Assembly: GCF_021462265.1 (NCBI RefSeq)
Contig: NZ_JAJONF010000019.1
Location: 111,887 to 175,886 of the forward strand
DNA length: 64,000 nt
Direction: 5' to 3'
Origin: Streptomyces shenzhenensis
Lineage (GTDB): Bacteria > Actinomycetota > Actinomycetes > Streptomycetales > Streptomycetaceae
Made by a program: the position numbers and the translations under genes. This document shows positions 40,216 to 49,352 of the stretch, in pieces (position 1 is the first letter of the stretch; each line of letters begins with the position of its first letter). Below the pieces are notes generated by a model. The model did no database searches, was not told where the DNA came from, and worked only from the letters and a program-made list of their open reading frames with translations.

Positions 40216-40434
40216 GAGGGCAACCTAACCGGCCGGGGGCCGGGGAGGCGAACCAGCGTGCGGGGCGTCTCAGGGGGCGGGCCGCGTCGACGCGCCGGGG
40301 ACCCGGCGCTCCCCCGTGGTGCGGGCCCCCGGCTCCGGTCAGGGGCGCTCGCCGGCCTCCGCCACCGAAAGCACCGCCGTCGTGCGTGCTCGCCGCCGGT
40401 GTGGCTTCGGCGGGAGCGGGACATACGCGTCCGC

Positions 40435-40971
40435 TCAGGGAATCACCCGCCCCAGTGCCTCCCGCGCGTACCCCTCGTCGTACGGCGTCCCCGTCAGCAG
40501 CACCTGGAGGCAGATCCCGTCCATCAGTGCGACCAGCGCCCGCGCCGTGACCGGGTCGGTGCGCCGGGCCAGGCATTCGGCGAGGTCGTCGGCCCACTCG
40601 GCGGCGACGGGGCGCAGGGCCGGACGGCGCAGGGCGGCGAGGTACAGCTCGTACTCCAGTTCCACGGCGGTACGGTCACCGCTCAGCCAGTCGCCGAGGA
40701 TCCGGGCGAGGACGGTGGCGAGGTCCGCCGAGGAGTCGTCCAGGCCTCCGTCCGCGGCGATCGCCTTGGCGAAGCCCTCGTTCGCCTGGCGCAGGGCGGC
40801 GACCATCAGTTCGTCGAGGGTCTTGAAGTGGTACGTGGTGGAGCCGAGCGGGACGTCGGCCTCGGCGGCGACGGTGCGATGGCTCAGTCCCGCGAGCCCC
40901 TTCGCGCCGACGACCCGGATCGCCGCGTCGATGATCCGCTGCCGGCGATCGGGGTCGTAGCGACGGGGCAT
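40435..40971 (-). CDS. TetR-family repressor linked to an SMR exporter
   Basis: 178 residues from ATG at 40971, which shares one base with the SMR stop (TGATG). HTH: IRVVGAKGLAGLSHRTVAAE then ADVPLGSTTYHFKTLDELM. The upstream open frame belongs to the sulfotransferase remnant. It is the second gene of the SMR-tetR operon and likely binds the inverted repeat at 41292-41329. Confidence 0.9.
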   Translation of the reverse strand: MPRRYDPDRRQRIIDAAIRVVGAKGLAGLSHRTVAAEADVPLGSTTYHFKTLDELMVAALRQANEGFAKAIAADGGLDDSSADLATVLARILGDWLSGDRTAVELEYELYLAALRRPALRPVAAEWADDLAECLARRTDPVTARALVALMDGICLQVLLTGTPYDEGYAREALGRVIP

Positions 40972-41291
40972 CAGTGCGCGCCTCCCAGGTTCAGGACCAC
41001 CACGCCACCGACGATCAGCACGATCCCGGCCACCTTGACCAGGGTCAGGGTCTCCCCGAACAGCAGCAGGCCCAGCACGGCGACGACGGCGGTGCCGACC
41101 CCGGACCAGATCGCGTACGCGGTGCCGATCGACACGGTCTTCAGCGTCTCGGCCAGCAGCAGGAACGAGACGACGTATCCCAGTGCCGTCAGCAGCGAAG
41201 GCCAGAGTCTGCTGAAGCCGTCCGCGTACTTCATCGCCGTCGTGGCGGCGACCTCGGCGGCTATGGCGCCGGCGAGCGTCAGATATCCCAT
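40971..41291 (-). CDS. Small multidrug resistance (SMR/EmrE-type) exporter
   Basis: 106 residues from ATG at 41291; a start at 41309 would lie inside the operator and adds only MRTLVH. Four hydrophobic helices; the essential Glu is in AGAIAAEVAATTAMK (helix 1), with ETLKTVSIGTAYAIWSGVGT as the conserved helix 3 region. It exports cationic compounds as a dimer. There is no ribosome site, so a leaderless mRNA is likely. Confidence 0.92.
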   Translation of the reverse strand: MGYLTLAGAIAAEVAATTAMKYADGFSRLWPSLLTALGYVVSFLLLAETLKTVSIGTAYAIWSGVGTAVVAVLGLLLFGETLTLVKVAGIVLIVGGVVVLNLGGAH

Positions 41292-41329
41292 GTGTACGAG
41301 TGTACGCACCGTTGCGTACGACCGTACAC
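41292..41329. promoter_or_regulatory. Operator touching the SMR start codon
   Basis: Arms GTGTACGAGTGTACGCA (41292-41308) and TGCGTACGACCGTACAC (41313-41329) pair at 14 of 17 positions around CCGT. The repeat begins on the base next to the ATG. Each arm also has internal GTAC symmetry. Confidence 0.7.
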
Positions 41330-41339
41330 AACCGTGCCG

Positions 41340-42338
41340 GGCCGTCTTGGCCTCGGCACGGGGGCCGGGCCGCCGCCACCGGGCCCGGTTCGCGCAGCCG
41401 TGTCACGCGGTCGAGCGTCCGGCGCTCGGCGAGGGCCGCGCGGCGCCGGGCGAGGACGCGGCGGTGGCGGAGCAGTTCGGCCGGGTAGGGCCGGACCGCC
41501 CCGCTCGGTGCGTAGCCGTACCGCGCCAGGCGGTCGCCCAACGCGGCCTCGGTGAGCCGGATCTGGTCCGGCGTCAGCCGCCACTGCCAGCTGCCGGACC
41601 GGGAGGGGCACCGCGGCGCCAGGTCTCCGGGCCGGTACGGCGGCGCGCGCGAGACGGTGCGGCTCGGTCGTCCGCGGGTCGTACTCCTCGCCCAAATAGG
41701 CGCAGATCATGCAGAGTTGGTGTTCGCAGTCGGTGATCAGGTCCTCGTAGCGGACCTCGTGCCAGGCACCGGGGCCGAGCCGTCGGGCGTGGCGCCGGGT
41801 CCCGTCCGTCACCTGGGCCCAGGTGGCGACGGCCTCGTGGAAGCCGCGGTGCCGCCAGGGCATACCGAGGAGCGAGGCCACGCAGTCCCGGCCGTCGCGG
41901 ACGAGGGGCACGAACTGGGCGTCTGGGAAGAGCCGCAGGATCTCCTCGACGTGCAGGGCGCAGGCGGGCCGCTTGTCGCCCCGGCGCGCCTTGCCGTGGC
42001 TGTCCGCGTACGCCTTGAGGGCGATGCCGAGGGCCGAGCCGAGGGTGGGCGGGCCGCCGGTGATCCGGCCGGCGACGTCCTCGGCGTCGAGGCCCAGTTC
42101 ATAGAAACGGGTTTCCCTGCGGCCGGTGATCCAGTGCGCGAGCACCGCCCGATTCACCGGCTCACGCAAGTCCCCGAAGCCGAGCCCGCGTTCGTAGAAC
42201 CGGCAGGACGAACCGCGTTTCCAGCGGCGGGGCGATACGCGGGTGGGCGTGCAGCATCAGGTGGAGCAGGGTCGTTCCCGAGCGGGGACAGGCGAGGACG
42301 AAGACGGGGCGTACGGAGGAGAACACCGAGGTAGCCAT
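41340..42338 (-). pseudogene. Sulfotransferase interrupted by two frameshifts
   Basis: Reading starts at ATG 42338: ATSVFSSVRPVFVLACPRSG with the PAPS-binding CPRSGTTLLH motif, then VLP. Near 42197 one extra base shifts the frame; the other frame continues YERGLGFGDLREP, HWITGRRETRFYELG, PLVRDGRDCVASLLGMPWRH and VRYEDLITDCEHQLC, all typical of sulfotransferase family 3. Near 41643 a second shift is needed to continue PPYRPGDLAP, GSWQWRLTPDQIRLTE and RLARYGYAP. The natural stop is not certain, so the low end is approximate. Either a decaying gene or two sequencing errors in GC runs. Confidence 0.75.
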
Positions 42339-42580
42339 CGGCGCCAGGGTGCCGTCGGGCGGCGAGCCGGACCTGGGAGGGCAACTGAGAACGCCGTTTG
42401 AACTCCCCCGCGCCCCACACGGATGTTTAATGCTCACAGAAACCGCTAGCTGAAGGGCTCCCCGTGAGCCCGTCACTCCACTAGTGTGTGCACCTCGGTG
42501 ATCCACCCTTGCTTCACACTTCACCCACCCCACCCTCACGTCCCCGGCCGCTGCCTTGGCGCCGCTGGAGGAAACCGCGT

Positions 42581-43432
42581 ATGCCAGAAACCACCCCCCA
42601 ACCCCCGCCGCATCCCGCCTGGGAGAACGGCTGGGCCCCCGACACCTCCCGGGCCCCCGGCACCCGAAGACTCTGGCTGGCGGGCATGCTCGCCGTCGCC
42701 ACCGTCGTCGCCTGCGTCACGGCGATAGCCGTCAGCCACAAGACCCCTGACCGGTCGGCGTCGCCCGGCTCCACGGCGACCGGGAACACCGACAACGGCC
42801 CGGGTCTGCTCTCCTTCGCCTCGCCGTCGGCGTCGGGTACGACCGCTCCGCCGAAGGGCACGTCGGGGATGTCGGCGACCTCGCCGTCCGCGTCCGCCAC
42901 GGCGACCGCCACGGCGCACGGCAGCACCCCGAAGGCCGCGCCCTCCAGCGCGAAGCCCTCCAAGTCCGCTCCCTCCAAGGGCGGTTCGGGCGGCTCGGCG
43001 CAGCAGCCCAGCACCGCCCAGAGGTCGGTCCGCTCGGTCAACTACCCGGACCGCTACTGGCATGTGAGCGACGGCCTGGTGAAGCTGGACGCGCCACGCG
43101 GCTCGGAGTCCCGCGCGGACTCCACGTTCACCGTGGTCACGGGACTGGCGAACAGCTCCTGCTACTCGTTCAGGACGTCCGACGGGAAGTACCTGCGGCA
43201 CCGCAGCTTCCTGTTGCGCGCCGACAGCGACGACGGTTCGTCCCTCTTCGAGCAGGACGCCACCTTCTGCGCCCGGGCCTCGTCCTACTCCGGCGCGGTC
43301 ATGCTGGAGTCGGTGAACTACCCCGGCCGCTATCTGCGCCACCAGAACTTCCAGCTGAAGCTGGACCCGTACCAGAACAGCGACCTCTACCGGGCGGACT
43401 CCGCGTTCCGGTTCGTGGACCCGCTGGCCTGA
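42581..43432 (+). CDS. Membrane-anchored AbfB (CBM42-like) domain protein
   Basis: 283 residues from ATG at 42581 with GGAGGAAA 7 nt upstream. A short Pro-rich cytoplasmic start, one membrane segment at about 31-51, a Ser/Thr/Ala/Pro-rich extracellular linker (about 60-145), then a beta-trefoil AbfB domain with repeats VNYPDRYWHVSDG, SDGKYLRHRSF and VNYPGRYLRHQNF. AbfB domains bind arabinofuranose side chains. No catalytic domain is present, so it is a surface binding protein of unknown role. Confidence 0.85.
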   Translation: MPETTPQPPPHPAWENGWAPDTSRAPGTRRLWLAGMLAVATVVACVTAIAVSHKTPDRSASPGSTATGNTDNGPGLLSFASPSASGTTAPPKGTSGMSATSPSASATATATAHGSTPKAAPSSAKPSKSAPSKGGSGGSAQQPSTAQRSVRSVNYPDRYWHVSDGLVKLDAPRGSESRADSTFTVVTGLANSSCYSFRTSDGKYLRHRSFLLRADSDDGSSLFEQDATFCARASSYSGAVMLESVNYPGRYLRHQNFQLKLDPYQNSDLYRADSAFRFVDPLA

Positions 43433-43442
43433 GCAAGCGAAC

Positions 43443-43477
43443 GAAAGCGGCGGCACCCGGAAGGTGCCGCCGCTTTC
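43443..43477. terminator. Strong bidirectional terminator
   Basis: Perfect 15-bp stem GAAAGCGGCGGCACC / GGTGCCGCCGCTTTC with a 5-nt loop between convergent genes. It ends the AbfB gene on one side and the suf operon on the other. Confidence 0.9.
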
Positions 43478-43492
43478 ACGTGTGCGGGGTGC

Positions 43493-43825
43493 TCAGACGT
43501 TGAACCCGAGCGCCCGCAGTTGCTCCCGCCCGTCGTCGGTGATCTTGTCGGGGCCCCACGGGGGCATCCAGACCCAGTTGATGCGCAGCTCGTTGACGAT
43601 GCCGTCCGTGGCGGACTTGGCCTGGTCCTCGATGACATCGGTCAGCGGGCAGGCCGCCGAGGTCAGGGTCATGTCGACGGTGGCGATGTTCGCGTCGTCG
43701 ATGTGGATGCCGTAGATCAGGCCGAGGTTGACGACGTCGATGCCGAGCTCGGGGTCGACGACGTCCATCAGGGCCTCGCGGAGTTCTTCCTCCGAGGCGG
43801 GGTTCATCTCAGCGGTGTCGGTCAT
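43493..43825 (-). CDS. sufT: SUF-associated iron-sulfur assembly factor (DUF59/MIP18 family)
   Basis: 110 residues from ATG at 43825, overlapping the sufU stop (ATGA). DUF59 landmarks: VVDPELGIDVVNLGLIYGI and TLTSAACPLTDVIEDQ with the conserved reactive Cys. It helps Fe-S cluster maturation or transfer. Last gene of the suf operon. Confidence 0.9.
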   Translation of the reverse strand: MTDTAEMNPASEEELREALMDVVDPELGIDVVNLGLIYGIHIDDANIATVDMTLTSAACPLTDVIEDQAKSATDGIVNELRINWVWMPPWGPDKITDDGREQLRALGFNV

Positions 43826-44292
43826 GCCGTCTTCCTCTCGGCGTCGGCCGCGCCACCCAGCGCCTGCGCCGTCGCGTCCTTCCACGCCATCCAGCTCAGG
43901 AGGGCGCACTTGACCCGGGCGGGGTACTTGGAGACACCGGCGAACGCGACCGCGTCCTCCAGGACGTCCTCCATCGCGTCGTCGGGCTCCAGCCGGCCCT
44001 TGGACTGCATCAGCTCCAGGAAGGTCTCCTGGATCTTCTGCGCGTCCGCCAGGTCCTTGCCGACCAGCAGTTCGTTCAGCACGGAGGCCGAGGCCTGGCT
44101 GATGGAGCAGCCCTGGCCCTCGTACGAGACGTCCTCGATCGTCGTGCCGTCGTACTTCACTCGGAGGGTGATCTCGTCGCCGCACGTCGGGTTCACGTGG
44201 TGCACCTCGGCGTCACCGTCCCTCAGACCACGCCCGTGCGGGTTCTTGTAGTGGTCCAGGATGACTTCCTGGTACATCGAATCCAGCTTCAC
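43822..44292 (-). CDS. sufU: SufU-type Fe-S scaffold / sulfur-relay protein
   Basis: 156 residues. Zinc and sulfur ligands Cys37 and Asp39 (NPTCGDE), Cys62 (GQGCSIS) and Cys129 (RVKCALLSW) match SufU, which takes sulfur from SufS. Follows sufS by 50 nt. Confidence 0.95.
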   Translation of the reverse strand: MKLDSMYQEVILDHYKNPHGRGLRDGDAEVHHVNPTCGDEITLRVKYDGTTIEDVSYEGQGCSISQASASVLNELLVGKDLADAQKIQETFLELMQSKGRLEPDDAMEDVLEDAVAFAGVSKYPARVKCALLSWMAWKDATAQALGGAADAERKTA

Positions 44293-44342
44293 GACGACAA
44301 ACCTCGCATTCCATAGCGCAGCACGGTCTCAGCTCACGCCCT

Positions 44343-45599
44343 TCAGCCGAAGAAGTTCCGTACGTGCTCCAGGCCCTCGACCAGAGCGTCGACCTCGGCC
44401 GGAGTGGAGTACAGATAGAACGACGCTCGCGTGGTCGCAGGAATTCCGTACCGGAGGCAGACGGGCCGCGCGCAGTGGTGGCCGACGCGGACCGCGATGC
44501 CCTGCTCGTCGAGGACCTGGCCCACGTCGTGCGGGTGGATGTCCCCGAGGGTGAAGGAGATCGCGGCACCCCGGTCCTCGGCCGTGGTGGGGCCGATGAT
44601 CCTCAGATCCGGGACCTGCTGGAGCTGCCGCACCGCGTACTCGGTCAGCGCGTGCTCATGGGCGAGGATCTTGTCCATGCCGATGGCGCTCAGGTAGTCG
44701 ATCGCCGCGCCGAGGCCGACCGCCTGGGCGACCGGCGGGGTGCCCGCCTCGAACTTGTGGGGCGCCGGGGCGTACGTCGACGAGTGCATCGACACGGTCT
44801 CGATCATCTCGCCGCCGCCGAGGAACGGCGGCAGGTCCTCCAGGAGCTCCTGGCGGCCCCAGAGGACGCCGATGCCGGTCGGGCCGCACATCTTGTGGCC
44901 GGTGAAGGCCACGAAGTCGGCCTGCAGGGCCTGCACGTCCAGCGGCATGTGGGGAGCGGCCTGGGAGGCGTCGATGCAGACGAGGGCGCCGACCTCCTGG
45001 GCGCGGCGCACTATCGCCTCGACCGGGTTGACCGTGCCCAGGATGTTCGACACCAGCACGAAGGAGACTACCTTCGTCTTCTCCGTGATGATCTCGTCGA
45101 GGTTGGTGAGGTCGAGGCGGCCGTCGTCGGTGAGGCCGAACCACTTCAGCTTCGCGCCGGTGCGCTGCGCCAGCAGCTGCCACGGCACGATGTTGGAGTG
45201 GTGCTCCATCTCCGTGATGACGATCTCGGTCTCGTGGTCCACCCGGTAGGGCTCGTCGGCCCAGCCGAGCATGTTCGCCACGAGGTTCAGCGACTCGGAG
45301 GCGTTCTTGGTGAAGATCACCTCGTCGCGGCTGGGCGCGTTGATGAACTCGGCGACCTTGTCGCGCGCACCCTCGTACATCGCCGTGGCCTCTTCGGCGA
45401 GCACATGCACACCGCGATGGACGTTGGCGTTGTGGCGCTCGTAGTACTCGCTGAGGACGTCCAGTACCTGGCGCGGCTTCTGGCTGGTCGCCGCGTTGTC
45501 CAGGTACACGAGCTTCTTGTCGTCGTGGACCAGCCGGTCCAGGACGGGGAAGTCCTTGCGGATCGCCTCGGTGTCGAGGAGGCCCGGCAGCTGTGTCAC
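44343..45599 (-). CDS. sufS: Cysteine desulfurase
   Basis: 418 residues from a GTG overlapping the sufC stop (GTGA). Type II aminotransferase-fold desulfurase: PLP Lys in VAFTGHKMCGPTGIG, catalytic Cys in RVGHHCARPVC, N-terminal YLDNAATSQKP. It takes sulfur from cysteine as an enzyme persulfide and hands it to SufU. Confidence 0.96.
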   Translation of the reverse strand: MTQLPGLLDTEAIRKDFPVLDRLVHDDKKLVYLDNAATSQKPRQVLDVLSEYYERHNANVHRGVHVLAEEATAMYEGARDKVAEFINAPSRDEVIFTKNASESLNLVANMLGWADEPYRVDHETEIVITEMEHHSNIVPWQLLAQRTGAKLKWFGLTDDGRLDLTNLDEIITEKTKVVSFVLVSNILGTVNPVEAIVRRAQEVGALVCIDASQAAPHMPLDVQALQADFVAFTGHKMCGPTGIGVLWGRQELLEDLPPFLGGGEMIETVSMHSSTYAPAPHKFEAGTPPVAQAVGLGAAIDYLSAIGMDKILAHEHALTEYAVRQLQQVPDLRIIGPTTAEDRGAAISFTLGDIHPHDVGQVLDEQGIAVRVGHHCARPVCLRYGIPATTRASFYLYSTPAEVDALVEGLEHVRNFFG

Positions 45600-46360
45600 T
45601 CGGATGCGCCACCCTTCGTGTATGCCTCGTAGCCCTCGGCCTCCAGCTTGTCGGCGAGCTCGGGGCCGCCCGACTCGACGATCCTGCCGCCCGCGAAGAC
45701 ATGGACCTGGTCCGGCTTGATGTAGCGCAGGATGCGCGTGTAGTGCGTGATCAGCAGGGTGCCGACCTCACCGGTCTCGCGGACACGGTTGACGCCCTCG
45801 GAGACGATGCGAAGGGCGTCGACGTCGAGGCCGGAGTCGGTCTCGTCGAGGATCGCGATCTTCGGCTTGAGCAGTTCGAGCTGGAGGATCTCGTGGCGCT
45901 TCTTCTCGCCGCCGGAGAAGCCCTCGTTCACGTTGCGCTCGGCGAAGGAGGGGTCGATGGACAGCCGCTCCATGGCCTCCTTGACCTCCTTCACCCAGGT
46001 GCGCAGCTTGGGGGCCTCGCCGCGGACGGCGGTGGCGGAGGTCCGCAGGAAGTTCGACACGGAGACACCCGGAACCTCGACCGGGTACTGCATCGCCAGG
46101 AACAGGCCCGCGCGGGCCCGCTCGTCGACGGACATCTCCAGGACGTCCTCGCCGTCGAGCAGCACGGTGCCACCGGTGACCGTGTACTTCGGGTGACCCG
46201 CGAGCGAGTAGGCGAGGGTCGACTTGCCGGAGCCGTTGGGGCCCATGATGGCGTGCGTCTCGCCCTGCTTCACGGTGAGGTCGACGCCCTTGAGGATCTC
46301 CTTCGTGGCGTTGTCGGCCTCGACGGTGACGTGCAGGTCTCGGATTTCAAGCGTTGCCAT
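45596..46360 (-). CDS. sufC: Fe-S assembly ATPase
   Basis: 254 residues. Walker A GPNGSGKST, signature FSGGEKKRHEILQ, Walker B IAILDETDSGLD. It is the ATPase of the SufBCD scaffold complex. It lies 7 nt after the Rieske-type ferredoxin gene. Confidence 0.97.
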   Translation of the reverse strand: MATLEIRDLHVTVEADNATKEILKGVDLTVKQGETHAIMGPNGSGKSTLAYSLAGHPKYTVTGGTVLLDGEDVLEMSVDERARAGLFLAMQYPVEVPGVSVSNFLRTSATAVRGEAPKLRTWVKEVKEAMERLSIDPSFAERNVNEGFSGGEKKRHEILQLELLKPKIAILDETDSGLDVDALRIVSEGVNRVRETGEVGTLLITHYTRILRYIKPDQVHVFAGGRIVESGGPELADKLEAEGYEAYTKGGASE

Positions 46361-46367
46361 GGGTGCC

Positions 46368-46694
46368 TCAGGACTCCTGGGTGAGGGAGACGAGCACGTC
46401 GTCCCCTTCGATCTTTACGGGGTATACGGGGACGGGGCGCGTGGCCGGGAGGCCGGACGGCTTGCCGGTGCGCAGGTCGAAGCTGGAGCCGTGCAGCCAG
46501 CACTCGATCTGGCAGTCCTCCACCTCGCCCTCGGAGAGCGAGACGTTGGCGTGGGAGCAGATGTCGTAGATGGCGAACACCCCTGCCTCGGTCTTGACGA
46601 CCGAGACCGGCGTGCCGTCGAGTTCCACCCGCTTCGGGGTGCCCTCCTCCAGCTCGCTCAGCCCGCAGGCGCGCACGAACGCAGTCGAGGTCAT
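46368..46694 (-). CDS. Rieske-type [2Fe-2S] ferredoxin of the suf operon
   Basis: 108 residues. Rieske ligands: CSHANVSL (Cys-x-His) and CWLHGSSFD (Cys-x2-His), with a spacing typical of dioxygenase ferredoxin subunits. It overlaps the sufD stop by 4 nt. In actinobacterial suf operons this gene is conserved between sufD and sufC; it may supply electrons for cluster assembly, though its role is not established here. Confidence 0.93.
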   Translation of the reverse strand: MTSTAFVRACGLSELEEGTPKRVELDGTPVSVVKTEAGVFAIYDICSHANVSLSEGEVEDCQIECWLHGSSFDLRTGKPSGLPATRPVPVYPVKIEGDDVLVSLTQES

Positions 46695-47875
46695 GCGACC
46701 GAGACCTCCAGCTCCTGCTCGATCTTGGCGAGCAGGCGCTCCTCGATGTCGGCGACACCGATCTGCTGGACCAGTTCGGCGAAGAAGCCGCGGACGACGA
46801 GGCGGCGGGCCTCCTGCTCCGGGATGCCGCGGGCCATCAGGTAGAAGAGCTGCTCGTCGTCGAAGCGGCCGGTGGCGGAGGCGTGGCCGGCGCCGACGAT
46901 CTCGCCGGTCTCGATCTCCAGGTTCGGCACCGAGTCGACGCGCGCGCCGTCCGTGAGGACCAGGTTGCGGTTCATCTCGTAGGTGTCGGTGCCCTCGGCC
47001 TTGGCCTCGATGAGGACGTCACCGATCCACACCGCGTGCGCGTTGTCGCCCTGGAGTGCGCCCTTGTAGGCGACGTTGGACTTGCAGTGCGGGGTGTTGT
47101 GGTCGACCAGCAGGCGGTGCTCCTGGTGCTGGCCGGCGTCGGTGAAGTACAGGCCGTACAGCTCGGCCTCGCCGCCGGTGCCGGCGTAGGAGACGCGCGG
47201 GTGCAGTCGTACGACGTCGCCGCCGAAGGTGACGACCACGGACTTGAAGCCGGCGTCCCGGCCGACCAGGGCGTTGTGCTGGGCCACGTGGACGGCCTTG
47301 TCGTCCCAGTCCTGGACGGAGACCACGGTCAGCTTGGCGCCGTCGCCCAGGACGTACTCGACGTTGGCCGCGGTGACCACGTCACCGGTGTGGTCGATGA
47401 CGACGACGGCCTCGGCGAAGGCGCCCAGCTCGATCACCTGGTGGCCGTAGGCGACCCCGCCCTGGCCGTGCACGCTGATCCGGATCGGCTCGGTGAGCAC
47501 CGTCTCCTTGGGGACGGTGACCACGCCGGCCCGCTCGAAGGCGGAGTACGCCTGGGCGGCGACCCGGTCCACCGGGGTGCCGGCCCGGCCGAGCCGGGGG
47601 TCGTCGCGGCCGACCAGCTCGACGGTGACGCCCTCGGGGGCCTCCACCGCGACCTTCAGGCTGTCGCCGGACGCGACCGCCGTGCCGTCGTGCAGCCCGC
47701 GCAGGCGCTCCAGCGGGGTGAACCGCCACTCCTCCTCGCGGCCGTGCGGGACCGGGAAGTCCGCGACGTCGAAGGACGGGGGCGCGCTCATGCGCGTGGC
47801 GACGGTCGACTCGGCGGCCACCGCGATCTGGCCCGCGGTCATCGACCCCGCGGGGATGTTCTGAGCCTCAGCCAT
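46691..47875 (-). CDS. sufD: Fe-S assembly scaffold subunit SufD
   Basis: 394 residues. The C-terminal SUF core has a right-handed beta-helix and motifs RFDDEQLFYLMARGIPEQEA and VVRGFFAELVQQI. It lacks the full catalytic set of SufB, as SufD proteins do. ATG at 47875, 55 nt after sufB. Confidence 0.95.
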   Translation of the reverse strand: MAEAQNIPAGSMTAGQIAVAAESTVATRMSAPPSFDVADFPVPHGREEEWRFTPLERLRGLHDGTAVASGDSLKVAVEAPEGVTVELVGRDDPRLGRAGTPVDRVAAQAYSAFERAGVVTVPKETVLTEPIRISVHGQGGVAYGHQVIELGAFAEAVVVIDHTGDVVTAANVEYVLGDGAKLTVVSVQDWDDKAVHVAQHNALVGRDAGFKSVVVTFGGDVVRLHPRVSYAGTGGEAELYGLYFTDAGQHQEHRLLVDHNTPHCKSNVAYKGALQGDNAHAVWIGDVLIEAKAEGTDTYEMNRNLVLTDGARVDSVPNLEIETGEIVGAGHASATGRFDDEQLFYLMARGIPEQEARRLVVRGFFAELVQQIGVADIEERLLAKIEQELEVSVA

Positions 47876-47930
47876 GGCTGTCGGTCTGCTCGCTTTCTTA
47901 CGTGAGTGGCTTGACGGTGACGGCGGTCGG

Positions 47931-49352
47931 TCAGCCGACCGCGCCTTCCATCTGGAGCTCGATCAGCCGGTTGAGCTCGAGGGCGTACTCCATGGGCAGT
48001 TCCTTGGCGATCGGCTCGACGAAGCCACGCACGATCATCGCCATCGCCTCGAACTCGGACAGACCGCGGCTCATCAGGTAGAAGAGCTGGTCCTCGGAGA
48101 CCTTGGAGACGGTCGCCTCGTGCCCCATGGACACGTCGTCCTCGCGGACGTCCACGTACGGGTACGTGTCGGAGCGGGAGATCGTGTCGACGAGCAGCGC
48201 GTCGCACAGCACGTTCGACTTGGAGCCGTGGGCGCCCTCGCCGATCTCGACCAGGCCGCGGTAGGAGGTACGGCCGCCGCCGCGCGCCACGGACTTGGAG
48301 ACGATGTTGGACGACGTGTTCGGCGCCATGTGGACCATCTTGGAACCGGCGTCCTGGTGCTGGCCCTCGCCCGCGAAGGCGATGGAGAGGGTCTCGCCCT
48401 TGGCGTGCTCGCCCATCAGGTAGACGGCCGGGTACTTCATCGTCACCTTGGAGCCGATGTTGCCGTCGATCCACTCCATGGTGGCGCCCTCGTAGGCGAC
48501 GGCGCGCTTGGTGACCAGGTTGTAGACGTTGTTCGACCAGTTCTGGATGGTCGTGTAGCGGCAGCGGGCGTTCTTCTTGACGATGATCTCGACGACCGCG
48601 GAGTGGAGGGAGTCGCTCTTGTAGATCGGAGCGGTACAGCCCTCGACGTAGTGCACGTAGGCGCCCTCGTCGACGATGATCAGGGTCCGCTCGAACTGAC
48701 CCATGTTCTCCGTGTTGATGCGGAAGTAGGCCTGGAGCGGGATCTCGACGTGCACACCCTTCGGCACGTAGATGAAGGAGCCGCCGGACCACACGGCGGT
48801 GTTCAGCGCGGCGAACTTGTTGTCACCGGCCGGGATGACGGTGCCGAAGTACTCCTTGAAGAGCTCCGGGTGCTCCTTCAGGGCGGTGTCGGTGTCGAGG
48901 AAGATGACACCCTGCTCCTCCAGGTCCTCGCGGATCTGGTGGTAGACGACCTCCGACTCGTACTGGGCGGCGACACCGGCGACGAGGCGCTGCTTCTCGG
49001 CCTCCGGGATGCCCAGCTTGTCGTAGGTGTTCTTGATGTCCTCGGGCAGGTCCTCCCAGGACTCCGCCTGCTTCTCCGTGGAGCGCACGAAGTACTTGAT
49101 GTTGTCGAAGTCGATACCGGAGAGGTCGGATCCCCAGTTCGGCATGGGCTTCTTCTCGAAGAGCTTGAGGCCCTTGAGACGCAGCTTGGCCATCCACTCC
49201 GGCTCGGACTTCTTGCCGGAGATGTCGAGGACGACCTCCTCGTTCAGGCCGCGCCTGGCGGAGGCACCGGCCACGTCGGAGTCGGCCCAGCCGTATTCGT
49301 ACTTGCCCAGGCCCTCGAGCTCAGGGTGGGCAGTCTCCGTGGGGAGAGTCAT
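47931..49352 (-). CDS. sufB: Fe-S assembly scaffold subunit SufB
   Basis: 473 residues. SUF core with VHYVEGCTAPIYKSDSLHSA (conserved Cys), RCRYTTIQNWSNNVYNLVTK and DQLFYLMSRGLSEFEAMAMI. With SufC and SufD it forms the scaffold on which clusters are built. Its ATG overlaps the sufR stop (ATGA at 49349-49352). Confidence 0.97.
   Translation of the reverse strand: MTLPTETAHPELEGLGKYEYGWADSDVAGASARRGLNEEVVLDISGKKSEPEWMAKLRLKGLKLFEKKPMPNWGSDLSGIDFDNIKYFVRSTEKQAESWEDLPEDIKNTYDKLGIPEAEKQRLVAGVAAQYESEVVYHQIREDLEEQGVIFLDTDTALKEHPELFKEYFGTVIPAGDNKFAALNTAVWSGGSFIYVPKGVHVEIPLQAYFRINTENMGQFERTLIIVDEGAYVHYVEGCTAPIYKSDSLHSAVVEIIVKKNARCRYTTIQNWSNNVYNLVTKRAVAYEGATMEWIDGNIGSKVTMKYPAVYLMGEHAKGETLSIAFAGEGQHQDAGSKMVHMAPNTSSNIVSKSVARGGGRTSYRGLVEIGEGAHGSKSNVLCDALLVDTISRSDTYPYVDVREDDVSMGHEATVSKVSEDQLFYLMSRGLSEFEAMAMIVRGFVEPIAKELPMEYALELNRLIELQMEGAVG

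Noticed and set aside
40435..41541. Fusion of a sulfotransferase C-terminus to the TetR protein
   Set aside because: The frame happens to be open across the SMR gene; the SMR reading on the same strand is clearly the real gene and the TetR start has a normal TGATG junction.
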